DNA from: Prolixibacteraceae bacterium
Lineage (GTDB): Bacteria > Bacteroidota > Bacteroidia > Bacteroidales > Prolixibacteraceae
NCBI GenBank assembly: GCA_029975525.1
Contig: JARKOX010000146.1
Span: forward strand, 1 to 59,099
Reading direction: 5' to 3'
DNA: 59,099 bases
How positions within the stretch are numbered: position 1 is the stretch's first letter; each line of letters starts with the position of its first letter. Below, piece after piece: positions 1 to 7,976 of this stretch. The translations under genes and the position numbers were made by a program. A model generated the notes under the pieces. The model did no database searches and was not told where the DNA came from. It worked only from the letters and a program-made list of their open reading frames with translations.

Positions 1-166
1 CTTTTTCGAGCAGCTTTCCGTTGACCAGTTTTCTGGTCAGTCCGCCGCCAATCGGTTTTTCCCACTTCTCCTCACGGAATGTTCCCGCTCCGTCGGCTGT
101 TTCCAGCTCTTTGCAGATACGGGCCTGGGCGGCTTTGTAGATAGAGGCAATTCCTTCGGTGTTCAT
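1..166 (-). CDS. hemF: Oxygen-dependent coproporphyrinogen III oxidase, N-terminal part (runs off window)
   Basis: Only the first 55 codons are present; the gene continues past the left edge. The translation begins MNTEGIASIYKAAQARICKE and then carries FREEKWEKPIGGGLTRKL followed by GKLLEK, which matches the conserved HemF start (F-x-E-x-x-W-x-R-x-x-GGGG-x-S-R-V ... EKAGVN). HemF oxidatively decarboxylates coproporphyrinogen III to protoporphyrinogen IX with O2 in the cytoplasm. The ATG lies 20 nt after the stop of the upstream protoporphyrinogen oxidase gene, so it is probably the last visible gene of a heme operon that also holds the oxygen-independent enzyme hemN. The identification rests on a short stretch but the motif is specific. 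Confidence 0.85.
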   Translation of the reverse strand, partial: MNTEGIASIYKAAQARICKELETADGAGTFREEKWEKPIGGGLTRKLVNGKLLEK

Positions 167-186
167 GTTGGTTCTTTATCTGTTGT

Positions 187-1560
187 TCAGCCTGAAATAA
201 TCTGTTCGGCAATGATTCGCCCCTGCCGGATCCGGTCGGCCATGCCAATCCCTTCCCGGATATTGCCGGCCAGGATCAGTCCGGGGGTTTCAGCTTCGAT
301 CCGGGCGATAGCCGCCAGTTTTTCAGCCGATTCGGGGCCGTACTGCGGGATGGCATGTTCGTAGCGCTGAATCCGCAGCAGGTCGGGGGCAAATTCTTTC
401 AGCCCCATCATGGTTTTTATTTCACGGGCTACTTTTTCCTGGAGTTCACTATCGGAGAGGAGCGCCATTTCGGGTTTGCGCAGTCCGCCGGCAAAAACCG
501 ACAGCAGGGCGCCGCCTTCGGGGGCGCGGTTTTTCAGGAAAGAGGAGAGAAACAGCACCCCCAAAATGTCGCGCTGTTCGCGAAAAGGGACCAGCCCGCC
601 AAAAGCTTTCAGCGGGATGCCGTCCCAGCGGCGGAAACCCAGTGTGATTTGCGCCACCCGGGCATATTGCATGCGGTTGATGTGACCGGTTAATTCCGGG
701 TTGACGAATGGCAGCAGTTTTTCGAGTTCGTAGCCGCCGGTGGTGGTGACCACTTTGTCGAAACCGCCGTAAACCTTGTCTTCGTTGACGAGGCGAAAAC
801 TTACAGGGCTCTCTTTTTCCACCGTCAGGGAAGAGCAGTTGAGCCGGATATGCTCTTCGCCGATTTCGGCAACCAGTGCGTGGATGAGGTTTTCCAGTCC
901 TCCTTCCACGGAAAAGATTTCGCGCGTGGCTTTTTTGTCGCGGTCGGTTTTGGGTTCCGAGCGTTTGCGGAGGGTCCCGCGGATAAAACTGCCGTAGTTC
1001 TGCTCCAGGTTATACAGTTTCGGAAGGGCGTATTTGGGCACGAGCCACGCCGGGTCGCCGGCATAAATTCCCAGGATGAACGGGTCGACGGCATAGTCCA
1101 GAAAGCTTTTTCCCAGTCTGCGTTTTACCAGCTCCGATAACCGTTCTTCAGGATTTTTACCTTTCGGGCGGAACGGTTCAAGCAGGATCCGCAGCTTGTC
1201 GGTGAAAGAGAAGAGCGGCGTGGTGACCCCCTGCATCAACCCCGACGGAAGCGCATGCCAGCGACCCTCTTTCCAGATCCACCGGAATTTGGCCTCCTGG
1301 TTGGCAATTTCGAGGCGGCAGCGGCCCGAAAGTTCTTCGAGCAGTTCCATCGCTTCGGGATGGGACAACACTCCGGTGTTGGGGCCGGTTTCAAAAGTGA
1401 ACCCATTTTCGCGGAGCGTGTGAATTACCCCGCCGGCCCGGTTTTCCCGTTCAAAAAGATGGATGTCGGCTCCCGCTTTTTTCAGGTAGTATGCGGTGGT
1501 CAGCCCGGTTAACCCGGCCCCGACAACTGCCACTTTCGGTGTTACTCTTTTTTTCTTCAT
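187..1560 (-). CDS. hemG: Protoporphyrinogen oxidase, HemY/PPOX type (FAD)
   Basis: 457 residues. It oxidises protoporphyrinogen IX to protoporphyrin IX, the penultimate heme step. The N-terminus has the FAD Rossmann motif VAVVGAGLTGLTTAYYL followed by a FERENRAGG stretch (about residues 10-45), and the C-terminus has the second flavin signature LILAGNIREGIGMADRIRQG. The length is normal for HemY-type enzymes. The reading frame is open for 80 codons upstream, but I place the start at the ATG that overlaps the hemN stop as ATGA, because the flavin motif begins right after it and the longer form would lie inside hemN. It is translationally coupled to hemN and is followed by hemF. Some databases call this family hemY; hemG is the usual Bacteroidota label. 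Confidence 0.93.
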   Translation of the reverse strand: MKKKRVTPKVAVVGAGLTGLTTAYYLKKAGADIHLFERENRAGGVIHTLRENGFTFETGPNTGVLSHPEAMELLEELSGRCRLEIANQEAKFRWIWKEGRWHALPSGLMQGVTTPLFSFTDKLRILLEPFRPKGKNPEERLSELVKRRLGKSFLDYAVDPFILGIYAGDPAWLVPKYALPKLYNLEQNYGSFIRGTLRKRSEPKTDRDKKATREIFSVEGGLENLIHALVAEIGEEHIRLNCSSLTVEKESPVSFRLVNEDKVYGGFDKVVTTTGGYELEKLLPFVNPELTGHINRMQYARVAQITLGFRRWDGIPLKAFGGLVPFREQRDILGVLFLSSFLKNRAPEGGALLSVFAGGLRKPEMALLSDSELQEKVAREIKTMMGLKEFAPDLLRIQRYEHAIPQYGPESAEKLAAIARIEAETPGLILAGNIREGIGMADRIRQGRIIAEQIISG

Positions 1561-2933
1561 AGGGCTTTGGAAAATGTTTTTCCGGTTTGCTGCAGGTTGG
1601 GATCGAACGAGGCGGCAATGTTGCGGACAAAGAAGCGTCCCAGCGGGGTGACCGTCAGCTCGGAATCCGAAAAGAGGAGCAGCCCTTCGGCGCTGAAATC
1701 CTCCAGCTCGGCCGGAGCGTAGCGGACCGTTTGCCGCAGTTCTTCGGCGGATATTCCCAGGGTGGCCGCCGCTTCGGCCCACGACAGGTAGTGGTTGCAC
1801 ATCAGTTCGTTGATGACATGCCGCACCGCTCTCTCCTGCGGCGAGAGCAGGTACCCTTTTTCGGTGGTGAATTTTCCCTGAGCGATCCGTTCCAGGTAGG
1901 TTTTTACCTCCCGTACATTTTGCGCATAGCTGTTTTCGAGCTGGCTGATGCCGGTGTTTCCGAAGGCGTAAACCTGTCCGGTGGTTTCGCGGGTGCAGTA
2001 TCCCTGGAAATTGCGGTGCAGCTTGCGGTTGGTCAGCGCCAGGCTCAGCTCATCGTCCTGCCGGGCAAAGTGGTCAAGCCCGATGGCGGTGTAGCCCGCT
2101 TCACTCATCAGGCGGTAGGTATTTTCAAACATCTTTACCTTGGCTTCCGGACCGGCAATTCCGGCTTTTTCCAGCTGTTGCTGCGCTTTTTTGAGCTGGG
2201 GGATGTGCGCATACGAAAAAGTGACCAGCCGGTCGGGCGCCAAACGAATGGCCTGTTCAATGGTGTGGGCAAACGATTCGGGCGTTTGGTGCGGAAGCCC
2301 GTAAATAAAGTCGAGATTAACCTTGGCCTGTCCGTAGGTTTTGATCCGGGCAACCAACTCGGCGACCGGGATGCCGGGAATGGCCCGGTTGACGGTTTGC
2401 AGCACCTGTTCGGAGAAATCCTGGATGCCGAGGCTGAACCGGTTGAAGCCGGCAGCGTGGAGCCGGTCGAGATAGGCCAAATCGAGGTAGGCCGGGTTAC
2501 ATTCTATGGCGATTTCGGGTTGTGCAGTAAAGTCAAATTCGTGGTACAGCAGCTGCATGATCGCTTCCACCTGTTCAATTTCGAGCGCATTGGGGGTTCC
2601 GCCGCCCCAGTGCACCTGCGACACTTTTCGCGACGGGTCGAGCAGTGGGCGCAACATGCGGATCTCCTGCTGAATGGCCTCTACATACCGGCGGTGCAGC
2701 GACTTGTCGCGCGAGATGTGCATGTTGCAGCCGCAGTAATAGCACAGTTGCGGACAAAAAGGAATGTGCAGGTACAGCGAAATGTTCTGTGGCTGGTCGT
2801 GGTTTGACCGGATTACCGCTTCGCGAAACCGGGCTTCGCCGAACGTTTCTGTGAAGAAGTTGGCCGGCGGGTAGCTGGTGTAACGCGGAACCGCCACATT
2901 GTATTTTTGAATCAGTTTTTCAGGAATATTCAT
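1557..2933 (-). CDS. hemN: Oxygen-independent coproporphyrinogen III oxidase (radical SAM)
   Basis: 458 residues, the usual length for true HemN. The start matches HemN (YNVAVPRYTSYP at residues 11-22). The radical SAM cluster ligands are C60, C64 and C67 in HIPFCPQLCYYCGC, with the extra cysteine typical of HemN two residues on. HWGGGTPNAL, the SAM-binding glycine stretch, and a HemN C-terminal domain follow. It converts coproporphyrinogen III to protoporphyrinogen IX without oxygen. Its start overlaps the preceding MFS gene by 14 nt and its stop overlaps the protoporphyrinogen oxidase start. Having hemN and hemF in one operon suggests heme synthesis both with and without oxygen. The conserved N-terminal PRYTSYP block argues against the HemW-type heme chaperone. 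Confidence 0.95.
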   Translation of the reverse strand: MNIPEKLIQKYNVAVPRYTSYPPANFFTETFGEARFREAVIRSNHDQPQNISLYLHIPFCPQLCYYCGCNMHISRDKSLHRRYVEAIQQEIRMLRPLLDPSRKVSQVHWGGGTPNALEIEQVEAIMQLLYHEFDFTAQPEIAIECNPAYLDLAYLDRLHAAGFNRFSLGIQDFSEQVLQTVNRAIPGIPVAELVARIKTYGQAKVNLDFIYGLPHQTPESFAHTIEQAIRLAPDRLVTFSYAHIPQLKKAQQQLEKAGIAGPEAKVKMFENTYRLMSEAGYTAIGLDHFARQDDELSLALTNRKLHRNFQGYCTRETTGQVYAFGNTGISQLENSYAQNVREVKTYLERIAQGKFTTEKGYLLSPQERAVRHVINELMCNHYLSWAEAAATLGISAEELRQTVRYAPAELEDFSAEGLLLFSDSELTVTPLGRFFVRNIAASFDPNLQQTGKTFSKAL

Positions 2934-4137
2934 TGACCAGATAAGTTTTTTCTTTGAATGTCAAAAGAAGCAGGATGATAACTCCCAGGCAGACTGCTGC
3001 TTCGATCATAAACAGTCCGCGGTACGACAGCATGTCGGCCAGCTTTCCGCTCGACACGGCAATGATGAGGCTGCTCAGGTGGGTCAGCACAATCTGCGTG
3101 GTAAAGTCGGTGCCCTCATGTCCCTTGCGCACAACGCTCATTCCCAGGGTGTAGATAAACACCGACGACATGGCATAACTTCCCCAGAGCAGCGCCACCC
3201 CGATGTAGATCAGATAGAGCGGGTTTCCCGAGTAGGTGAGAAAGACAAAATAGAGCGCGGCTGCCAGGTTGATGGAGGCAAACAGGAATACGGTTTTTTT
3301 GAGTCCTTTTTTCCGCAGCAGAATACCGGCCGGAAGGGTCAGAGCCACGCCGCACGCCGTTCCGAAAATGCCGGAAATAAAGCCGATCTCTTTAATGGAG
3401 TAACCCAGGTCGACGAAGTAAGGTTTGATCATGGTCAGGATGCCGATGATGCCCGAATAGAAAAAGATCAGCAACAGGGTGTGGCGCAGCATGCCGGGGC
3501 GTTGAAAGAAACCGGCAAATTCCAGGAAAAAGATCCGTTTTTTGGAGATCTCGGTTTTGGGAGTGCTTTCGGTTTTGCGCACCATCACCGGGATCAGCGC
3601 CAGGATGACGAAGGCGGCCAGGCAGAAGAGCAGCTTTTGCCAGCCCCAGTAGTGGTAAATCACCAGCAACACGCCACTGCCCACCATCGTGCCCAGGAAG
3701 TTGCCTGCCGACTGCATGCTGTTTCCCAGGCTGCGTTCTTCCTTGCGGAGCGAAAGAATGGCGTAGGCATCGGTGGCAATATCCTGGGTGGCCGATGCCG
3801 AAAAGGCGATGACCATCAGAATGACAATGGTGACGAAATCGGTTTGCAGGCTGAAAAAGCCAATTGAAACAATCACGATTGCATAAAAAAGCTCCGAAAC
3901 CAGGATCCAGCGGCGGTACTGGCGGGTGCCGGCGCTGGTGCGGTCAACCAGCGGCGCCCACAAAAATTTGATGATCCACGGCAGTTTAATAAGCTGCAGA
4001 TAGCCGATTGATTCGAGCGAGTATTGCTCCATGCGCATGATAACCGGCACCACGGTGGAGAAAAAACTCATCGGGATCGACTGAGCCAGGTACAGGCTCA
4101 GCAGGGTGGAATATTTTCCGATCTCTTTTTTAAACAT
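2920..4137 (-). CDS. MFS permease, AmpG/PAT-like
   Basis: 405 residues with about 12 hydrophobic membrane segments. The first begins at residue 10, there is a basic loop between segments 2 and 3 (PLVDRTSAGTRQYRR), and a long charged central loop at about residues 185-205. The SIPMSFF and KFLWAPLVDR blocks are typical of the AmpG/PAT branch of the major facilitator superfamily, inner-membrane carriers for muropeptides, acetyl-CoA or other large solutes. It sits between a TonB-dependent receptor (9 nt after its stop) and hemN (14-nt overlap), so the three are almost certainly co-transcribed. I infer that it may move the substrate delivered by that receptor, possibly a tetrapyrrole or siderophore, but the sequence does not fix the substrate. 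Confidence 0.8.
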   Translation of the reverse strand: MFKKEIGKYSTLLSLYLAQSIPMSFFSTVVPVIMRMEQYSLESIGYLQLIKLPWIIKFLWAPLVDRTSAGTRQYRRWILVSELFYAIVIVSIGFFSLQTDFVTIVILMVIAFSASATQDIATDAYAILSLRKEERSLGNSMQSAGNFLGTMVGSGVLLVIYHYWGWQKLLFCLAAFVILALIPVMVRKTESTPKTEISKKRIFFLEFAGFFQRPGMLRHTLLLIFFYSGIIGILTMIKPYFVDLGYSIKEIGFISGIFGTACGVALTLPAGILLRKKGLKKTVFLFASINLAAALYFVFLTYSGNPLYLIYIGVALLWGSYAMSSVFIYTLGMSVVRKGHEGTDFTTQIVLTHLSSLIIAVSSGKLADMLSYRGLFMIEAAVCLGVIILLLLTFKEKTYLVNEYS

Positions 4138-4146
4138 CTCTTTTTT

Positions 4147-6252
4147 TTAGAAACGGACTTTCAGGCTGGCGCCGGCCAGGACCGGCTTGCCCAATTGTGC
4201 GTATGAATTGCCCAATGCTTCAAAGTAAAATGAATTGTAGTCAGCATCCAACAGGTTTTTGGTCCAGAAACTGAGCGTACACAACTTTTTTTCCAGCGAA
4301 ATCCGTCCGCTGAGCAGGCCGTAGTAATCCTGCCAGGCCAGGTTGGTTTCGCTCCAGTAGTGTTTGCCAAATCCCTGGTATTGCAGCTGCAGGCGCATCC
4401 GGTCGAGCAGTTTCCTTTGTACGTCGATGGTGTAGTTGGCCCCGGCGTTGAAGGAGAAACGCGGCACATACGGAAGGTAGTTTCCGCTGTAGTCGGTCTG
4501 GTTGTCTTTGACGTAACGGACAAACTTCGCTTCGTTGTAACCGAACATGCCCCAGGTCTCCAGTTTTTTGGTAGCCCGGTAGCGCAGTTCAAACTCAACG
4601 CCTTTGCTTTCCGATTTTCCGGCATTGGTGAGCATCGACCCTTTTCCGCTGGGTACCGCCTGGTAAATCTGCTGGTCTTTCCAGTCGATATAGAAAAAGC
4701 TCAACGACGAGATCACGCGGTTTTCCATGCAGCGGGTCTTAAAACCGATTTCGTAGTTCCAGCTGAATTCGGGTTTAAACGAGCGGTCCTGCTCCCGTTC
4801 GAAAGTGGAGTTAAACCCTCCGGAGTTGTAGCCGCGGGCTACTGTGGCATAAGAGCTGAGCCCCCGGCTGATTTCGTAGCTGAGCGATGCTTTGGGCAGC
4901 AGCACAAAATAGTCTTGGTCACTTTTTACATCCTCCACGTGGGTAAACACCTCCTTCACCACTTTGTCGTGCGAGTAGTCGAGGGTCGCCTTTTCGTAGT
5001 CGGCACGCAGGCCGGCTGTGAAGGAGAGCTTTCCGATATTCAGCACCGACTGGTGAAAAAGGGCTCCTCCCGAGTTGGTGTTGTCGTAATATTTGGTGTA
5101 GTTGGAAGCGCCGGGAAGCTTGTACTGAACAATCCCGTCGGCGCCGTAGGTAACGGTCACCTCTTTGTCCAGGGTCTGTTTAAAGGCGAAAGCGCCAAAC
5201 AGCCATTCGTAGGTTTTCCCCTTTTCGGAGCTGACGGTCAGTTCCTGCGCCCACATATTTTCCTGTTGATGCTGGTCGACAAAAAAGAGCGATTTGGGCG
5301 TGAAGTCCTGGTCGATCCCCTGGTAGTCTTTCAGGTACTGGTAGCTGGTGGCCGAGCTGATGTAAACGCTGCCGAGATCGGCATTCATGGCCCAGCCGGC
5401 CGAGAAGAGGTCGCGGTCGTAGCTGCTGGGGCTGTCGTAGTTGACCTCGCCGGCCTGTTGGGTGGTTTTGTTGTAGAGGGCATAAGGATAACCGCCCTGC
5501 CGGCTGTTTTCGTACTGCAGGGTGAGCTGCGTGTTAAAGGCGGAACACACATCGTAGTTGAATTTCATCCGGCCGGAGTAGCTGTTCAGCTTGTCGGCCT
5601 TTTTTCCATTGTACTGGTTGGTGAAGAAACCGTCGTGGTGGACCTGGCCGGCATTGAGTATCACCGCCATCTTGTCGGTAAGGGGCTGGTTGTAACTCAG
5701 CTGGGTTTTTACCTGGTTGTAATTTCCATAATCGACCACCACCGAGCCATTGCGCTCCTTGCCGGGTTGCCGGGTGGTGATGTTGATCAGGCCGGCCAGC
5801 GTATTGCGGCCGTAAAGGGTTCCCTGCGGGCCGCGCAGCACATCGATGCTTTCAATGTCGAAGAAGTCGAAGTTAAATGCCGATTTTTCGAAGTAGGGGA
5901 TGTTGTCGACATACAATCCGACCGACGGGGAGTTGATGCGGGTGCCGATGCCGCGGATATAAACCGGAGAGGTAAGTTTGGAACCGTAATCGGGCATAAA
6001 AAAGTTGGGAACCAATCCCGACAGATCGGTCAGGTTTTCAATTTTACTGTTGACGATCACCTGCGACGACAGTTTGGTGGCTGCTGCCGGAACATAGAAA
6101 ATATCGCTGTTGTATTTGGTCGATTTGATGGTGATCTCTTCAATATTCAGGTTACGTATCCGGGCGGTGTCGGCCTCCTCGGCCATGTCTTGTGCCCGGC
6201 TTACGGTAGTGGTAACTAAAATCAGAAATATACTTAAGATATTGACTTTCAT
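4147..6252 (-). CDS. TonB-dependent outer-membrane receptor
   Basis: 701 residues. I chose the ATG that gives a clean signal peptide, MKVNILSIFLILVTTTVSRAQ, rather than an in-frame ATG 57 nt upstream that would add a polar leader. A plug domain follows at about residues 50-170, with the hallmark stretches VPNFFMPDYGSKLTSPVYIRG and IDVLRGPQGTLYGRNTLAG, then a 22-strand-type barrel with many aromatic-ended strands up to the terminal LKVRF. There is no N-terminal carboxypeptidase-regulatory domain, so it is closer to FecA or siderophore-type receptors than to SusC. It imports a ligand using TonB energy. It is followed at 9 nt by an MFS permease and then the hem genes, which suggests an iron, heme or porphyrin-like ligand. 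That is inference. Confidence 0.9.
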   Translation of the reverse strand: MKVNILSIFLILVTTTVSRAQDMAEEADTARIRNLNIEEITIKSTKYNSDIFYVPAAATKLSSQVIVNSKIENLTDLSGLVPNFFMPDYGSKLTSPVYIRGIGTRINSPSVGLYVDNIPYFEKSAFNFDFFDIESIDVLRGPQGTLYGRNTLAGLINITTRQPGKERNGSVVVDYGNYNQVKTQLSYNQPLTDKMAVILNAGQVHHDGFFTNQYNGKKADKLNSYSGRMKFNYDVCSAFNTQLTLQYENSRQGGYPYALYNKTTQQAGEVNYDSPSSYDRDLFSAGWAMNADLGSVYISSATSYQYLKDYQGIDQDFTPKSLFFVDQHQQENMWAQELTVSSEKGKTYEWLFGAFAFKQTLDKEVTVTYGADGIVQYKLPGASNYTKYYDNTNSGGALFHQSVLNIGKLSFTAGLRADYEKATLDYSHDKVVKEVFTHVEDVKSDQDYFVLLPKASLSYEISRGLSSYATVARGYNSGGFNSTFEREQDRSFKPEFSWNYEIGFKTRCMENRVISSLSFFYIDWKDQQIYQAVPSGKGSMLTNAGKSESKGVEFELRYRATKKLETWGMFGYNEAKFVRYVKDNQTDYSGNYLPYVPRFSFNAGANYTIDVQRKLLDRMRLQLQYQGFGKHYWSETNLAWQDYYGLLSGRISLEKKLCTLSFWTKNLLDADYNSFYFEALGNSYAQLGKPVLAGASLKVRF

Positions 6253-6372
6253 AATTCTAAAAGTTTGGAATGGTGTTTTGGAAAAAAGGATCAGCCTGAC
6301 GGAGCCCACCTGCCGGGGAACAGCCGGGGAAAAACCGGTTTGTCGGGCGGGAGGTTTCAGGAACTGTAAAAA

Positions 6373-6711
6373 TTATGAAAGTAACGGTGGGGGTCTGCTG
6401 AAAAGCGAGCAGGTCAACAGCCGGGCGGGGAGCGGAAGTTCATCCGGTACCCGCAGTGGTATTGCTTTTTCTGCGCTGCGGAGAACCAACACCTCCTGGG
6501 GCGGGGTTGCCGACGCGGTAAAAAACCAGCTGGAGCCGGCGTGGTCGCTGCTCAGTTGCTGGGGCTGCAGCTGGAGGGAGATTTCAACCCGGCCGGGATC
6601 GTTGTTGGAGAGTTCCGACGGTTTGACTGCCGGAAACAGGAAATAGAACATGGAAAAAAGGACCAGCGCAAGGTAGGGCAAATGTGTGCTGAATAGTCCG
6701 AATGTAAACAT
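6373..6711 (-). CDS. Small membrane protein of unknown function ahead of a TonB receptor
   Basis: 112 residues. I do not recognise a named family. The N-terminus FGLFSTHLPYLALVLFSMFY is a single membrane segment, followed by a proline-rich and serine-rich, mostly polar part. It is preceded by a good ribosome-binding site (AGAGGAAACT then ATG), and a perfect promoter -7 box (TACATTTG on this strand) lies 39 nt upstream. Both favour a real gene. Its stop is 120 nt before the start of the TonB-dependent receptor in the same direction, so it probably opens the receptor, permease and heme operon. The C-terminal half has biased composition and could be partly non-conserved. A short membrane accessory of the receptor system is possible but unproven. 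Confidence 0.5.
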   Translation of the reverse strand: MFTFGLFSTHLPYLALVLFSMFYFLFPAVKPSELSNNDPGRVEISLQLQPQQLSSDHAGSSWFFTASATPPQEVLVLRSAEKAIPLRVPDELPLPARLLTCSLFSRPPPLLS

Positions 6712-6749
6712 AGTTTCCTCTTGTTATTTCCTGTTTTTTTTAAGAATCT

Positions 6750-6757
6750 CAAATGTA
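6750..6757 (-). promoter_or_regulatory. Bacteroidota-type promoter -7 box upstream of the receptor/heme operon
   Basis: The minus strand reads TACATTTG, an exact match to the Bacteroidota -7 consensus TAnnTTTG, 39 nt before the ATG at 6711. The -33 box is weak (TTTC). It is the only consensus box I found between the DoxX gene and the TonB receptor, so it is the likely operon promoter. Confidence 0.45.
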
Positions 6758-6873
6758 GAAAAAAATGTGAGAAGAAACTTCTATGTGCTGAAAAACAGTT
6801 TCTTGGTTTAATTTTCTTCAGAAATCTTAACAGTTTTGGGTTTTTGGAATGGGACGGGCCTCCTTTCGGCCGG

Positions 6874-7251
6874 TTATTTTATCGCCAGCAACGGTTTATA
6901 CTTTTCGCGGTGATAGTAGGCCAGCAGCAGGTTGCCGAGGATGAGGAAAATGGCAACCGCCAAACCGTCGGGAGCCAGGAAAAGGTGAACCAGCAGGATG
7001 TTTACATTGATCGGGAAGATGACCACGGTGGCCAGCGGCACAAATCTTCCGGAGATAAATGCAACCGAACAAAGGAGTTCGACGGCCTTAACCGCTATCA
7101 TCAGGTAACCCGATGCGGCGACGCCTTCCATGAAAAGTTTGATATTGCCGGTCAGTTCGGGCTGCGGGACCAGCTTAAAAAACATGACGGAGGCCGAAAA
7201 CAGGTAGAGCAGCGCCATCAGTAAACGGGTGATCAAAACGACAGTTTTCAT
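6874..7251 (-). CDS. DoxX-family membrane protein
   Basis: 125 residues with four hydrophobic helices (about 5-25, 47-68, 72-92 and 95-115), the usual size and layout of small DoxX-like proteins. Typical blocks are MALLYLFSASVMFFKL in helix 1 and GYLMIAVKAVELLCSVAFI in helix 2. Members are inner-membrane proteins of poorly defined function, some linked to thiol or oxidative stress. The gene lies 61 nt downstream of an AHSA1-domain gene on the same strand; such pairs are frequent in Bacteroidota and may form a two-gene unit. Nothing in the sequence shows a substrate. Confidence 0.8.
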   Translation of the reverse strand: MKTVVLITRLLMALLYLFSASVMFFKLVPQPELTGNIKLFMEGVAASGYLMIAVKAVELLCSVAFISGRFVPLATVVIFPINVNILLVHLFLAPDGLAVAIFLILGNLLLAYYHREKYKPLLAIK

Positions 7252-7312
7252 ATTCTCAATAAATAAAGATTCTCAAAAAATCGGAGGTTGGCTTTTGACC
7301 AGGCAGGTGTGC

Positions 7313-7756
7313 TTACTGCACGTTGGCTTTTTCTGCATATTCCTTTAAAGCAGTGCCGATGATCCAGTTCCATCCTGCTTCAAAATTGGCCCGCGCAAAG
7401 TCGGGAGTGTCGTCCGGAAGAGTCTCCAGCCCTTTGTGGGTGAGCCGCAGCCGTGTTTGTTCCTCTTCGGCAAAAAGTTCGAAAACAACCAGCGTGCTGC
7501 CCGGATAACCGTCGTACTGCCAGCTGTAGGCCAGTTTTTGGCCTGCAACGACTTCTGTGATTGTGCAAACGTGCAAATATTGCCGGTTTTCATCGGGCCC
7601 CGACAGGAATTGGAAGGTAAACCCCACTTCGGGTTTGAATTCGGCGAGATTGAAATACCATTCTTGCATCTCCTCACGGCTCGTAATAGCCTTCCAGATT
7701 TTTCGGGCCGGGACGCGGTATGTTTGTTCGATTACCAGTGCTTCCTCTTTTTTCAT
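7313..7756 (-). CDS. AHSA1/SRPBCC-domain protein
   Basis: 147 residues forming a single START-like lipid-binding fold of the AHSA1 (activator of Hsp90 ATPase homologue 1-like) family. The hallmarks are the opening strand LVIEQTYRVPARKIWKAIT, then EMQEWYF, a central ISEVVAGQ-like strand and YSWQYDGYPG, and the C-terminal helix FEAGWNWIIGTALKEYAEK. These cytosolic bacterial proteins are mostly of unknown role and may bind small hydrophobic ligands. Its neighbour downstream is a DoxX-family gene at 61 nt. Despite the family name there is no reason to assume an Hsp90 partner. Confidence 0.85.
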   Translation of the reverse strand: MKKEEALVIEQTYRVPARKIWKAITSREEMQEWYFNLAEFKPEVGFTFQFLSGPDENRQYLHVCTITEVVAGQKLAYSWQYDGYPGSTLVVFELFAEEEQTRLRLTHKGLETLPDDTPDFARANFEAGWNWIIGTALKEYAEKANVQ

Positions 7757-7976
7757 TCGGATCAGGAAAAATGGTTTTCAGTAATTTCTGATGTAAAACA
7801 TTCGGGGGTGGGAAAAGTTTTGAAGTGTCCAGAATTTGTCGGTTTCAGCATAAAACCGTTGCGCAGGGGCTGGTTCGGCGGCGGGGAGAAGAGATCCGGG
7901 GCGGTTGGGTACCGATTGGGAGGTCGGGGAATAACCGCCGCCGGAGGGGAAAAGATGGGTTCAACTGCTGTGGCTG

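Noticed and set aside
1561..1800. 80-codon N-terminal extension of the protoporphyrinogen oxidase
   Set aside because: It lies entirely within hemN in another frame; the ATGA overlap and the flavin motif fix the start at 1560.
4360..6219. Long open frame (619 codons) on the plus strand opposite the TonB receptor
   Set aside because: Antisense to a clear receptor gene, with V-, G- and F-rich composition and no recognisable motifs.
6253..6372. Cobalamin riboswitch ahead of the TonB receptor
   Set aside because: I looked for the conserved box around GCCACTG and the CCTGCC/GTC elements in the right order; scattered similar words occur but not the fold.
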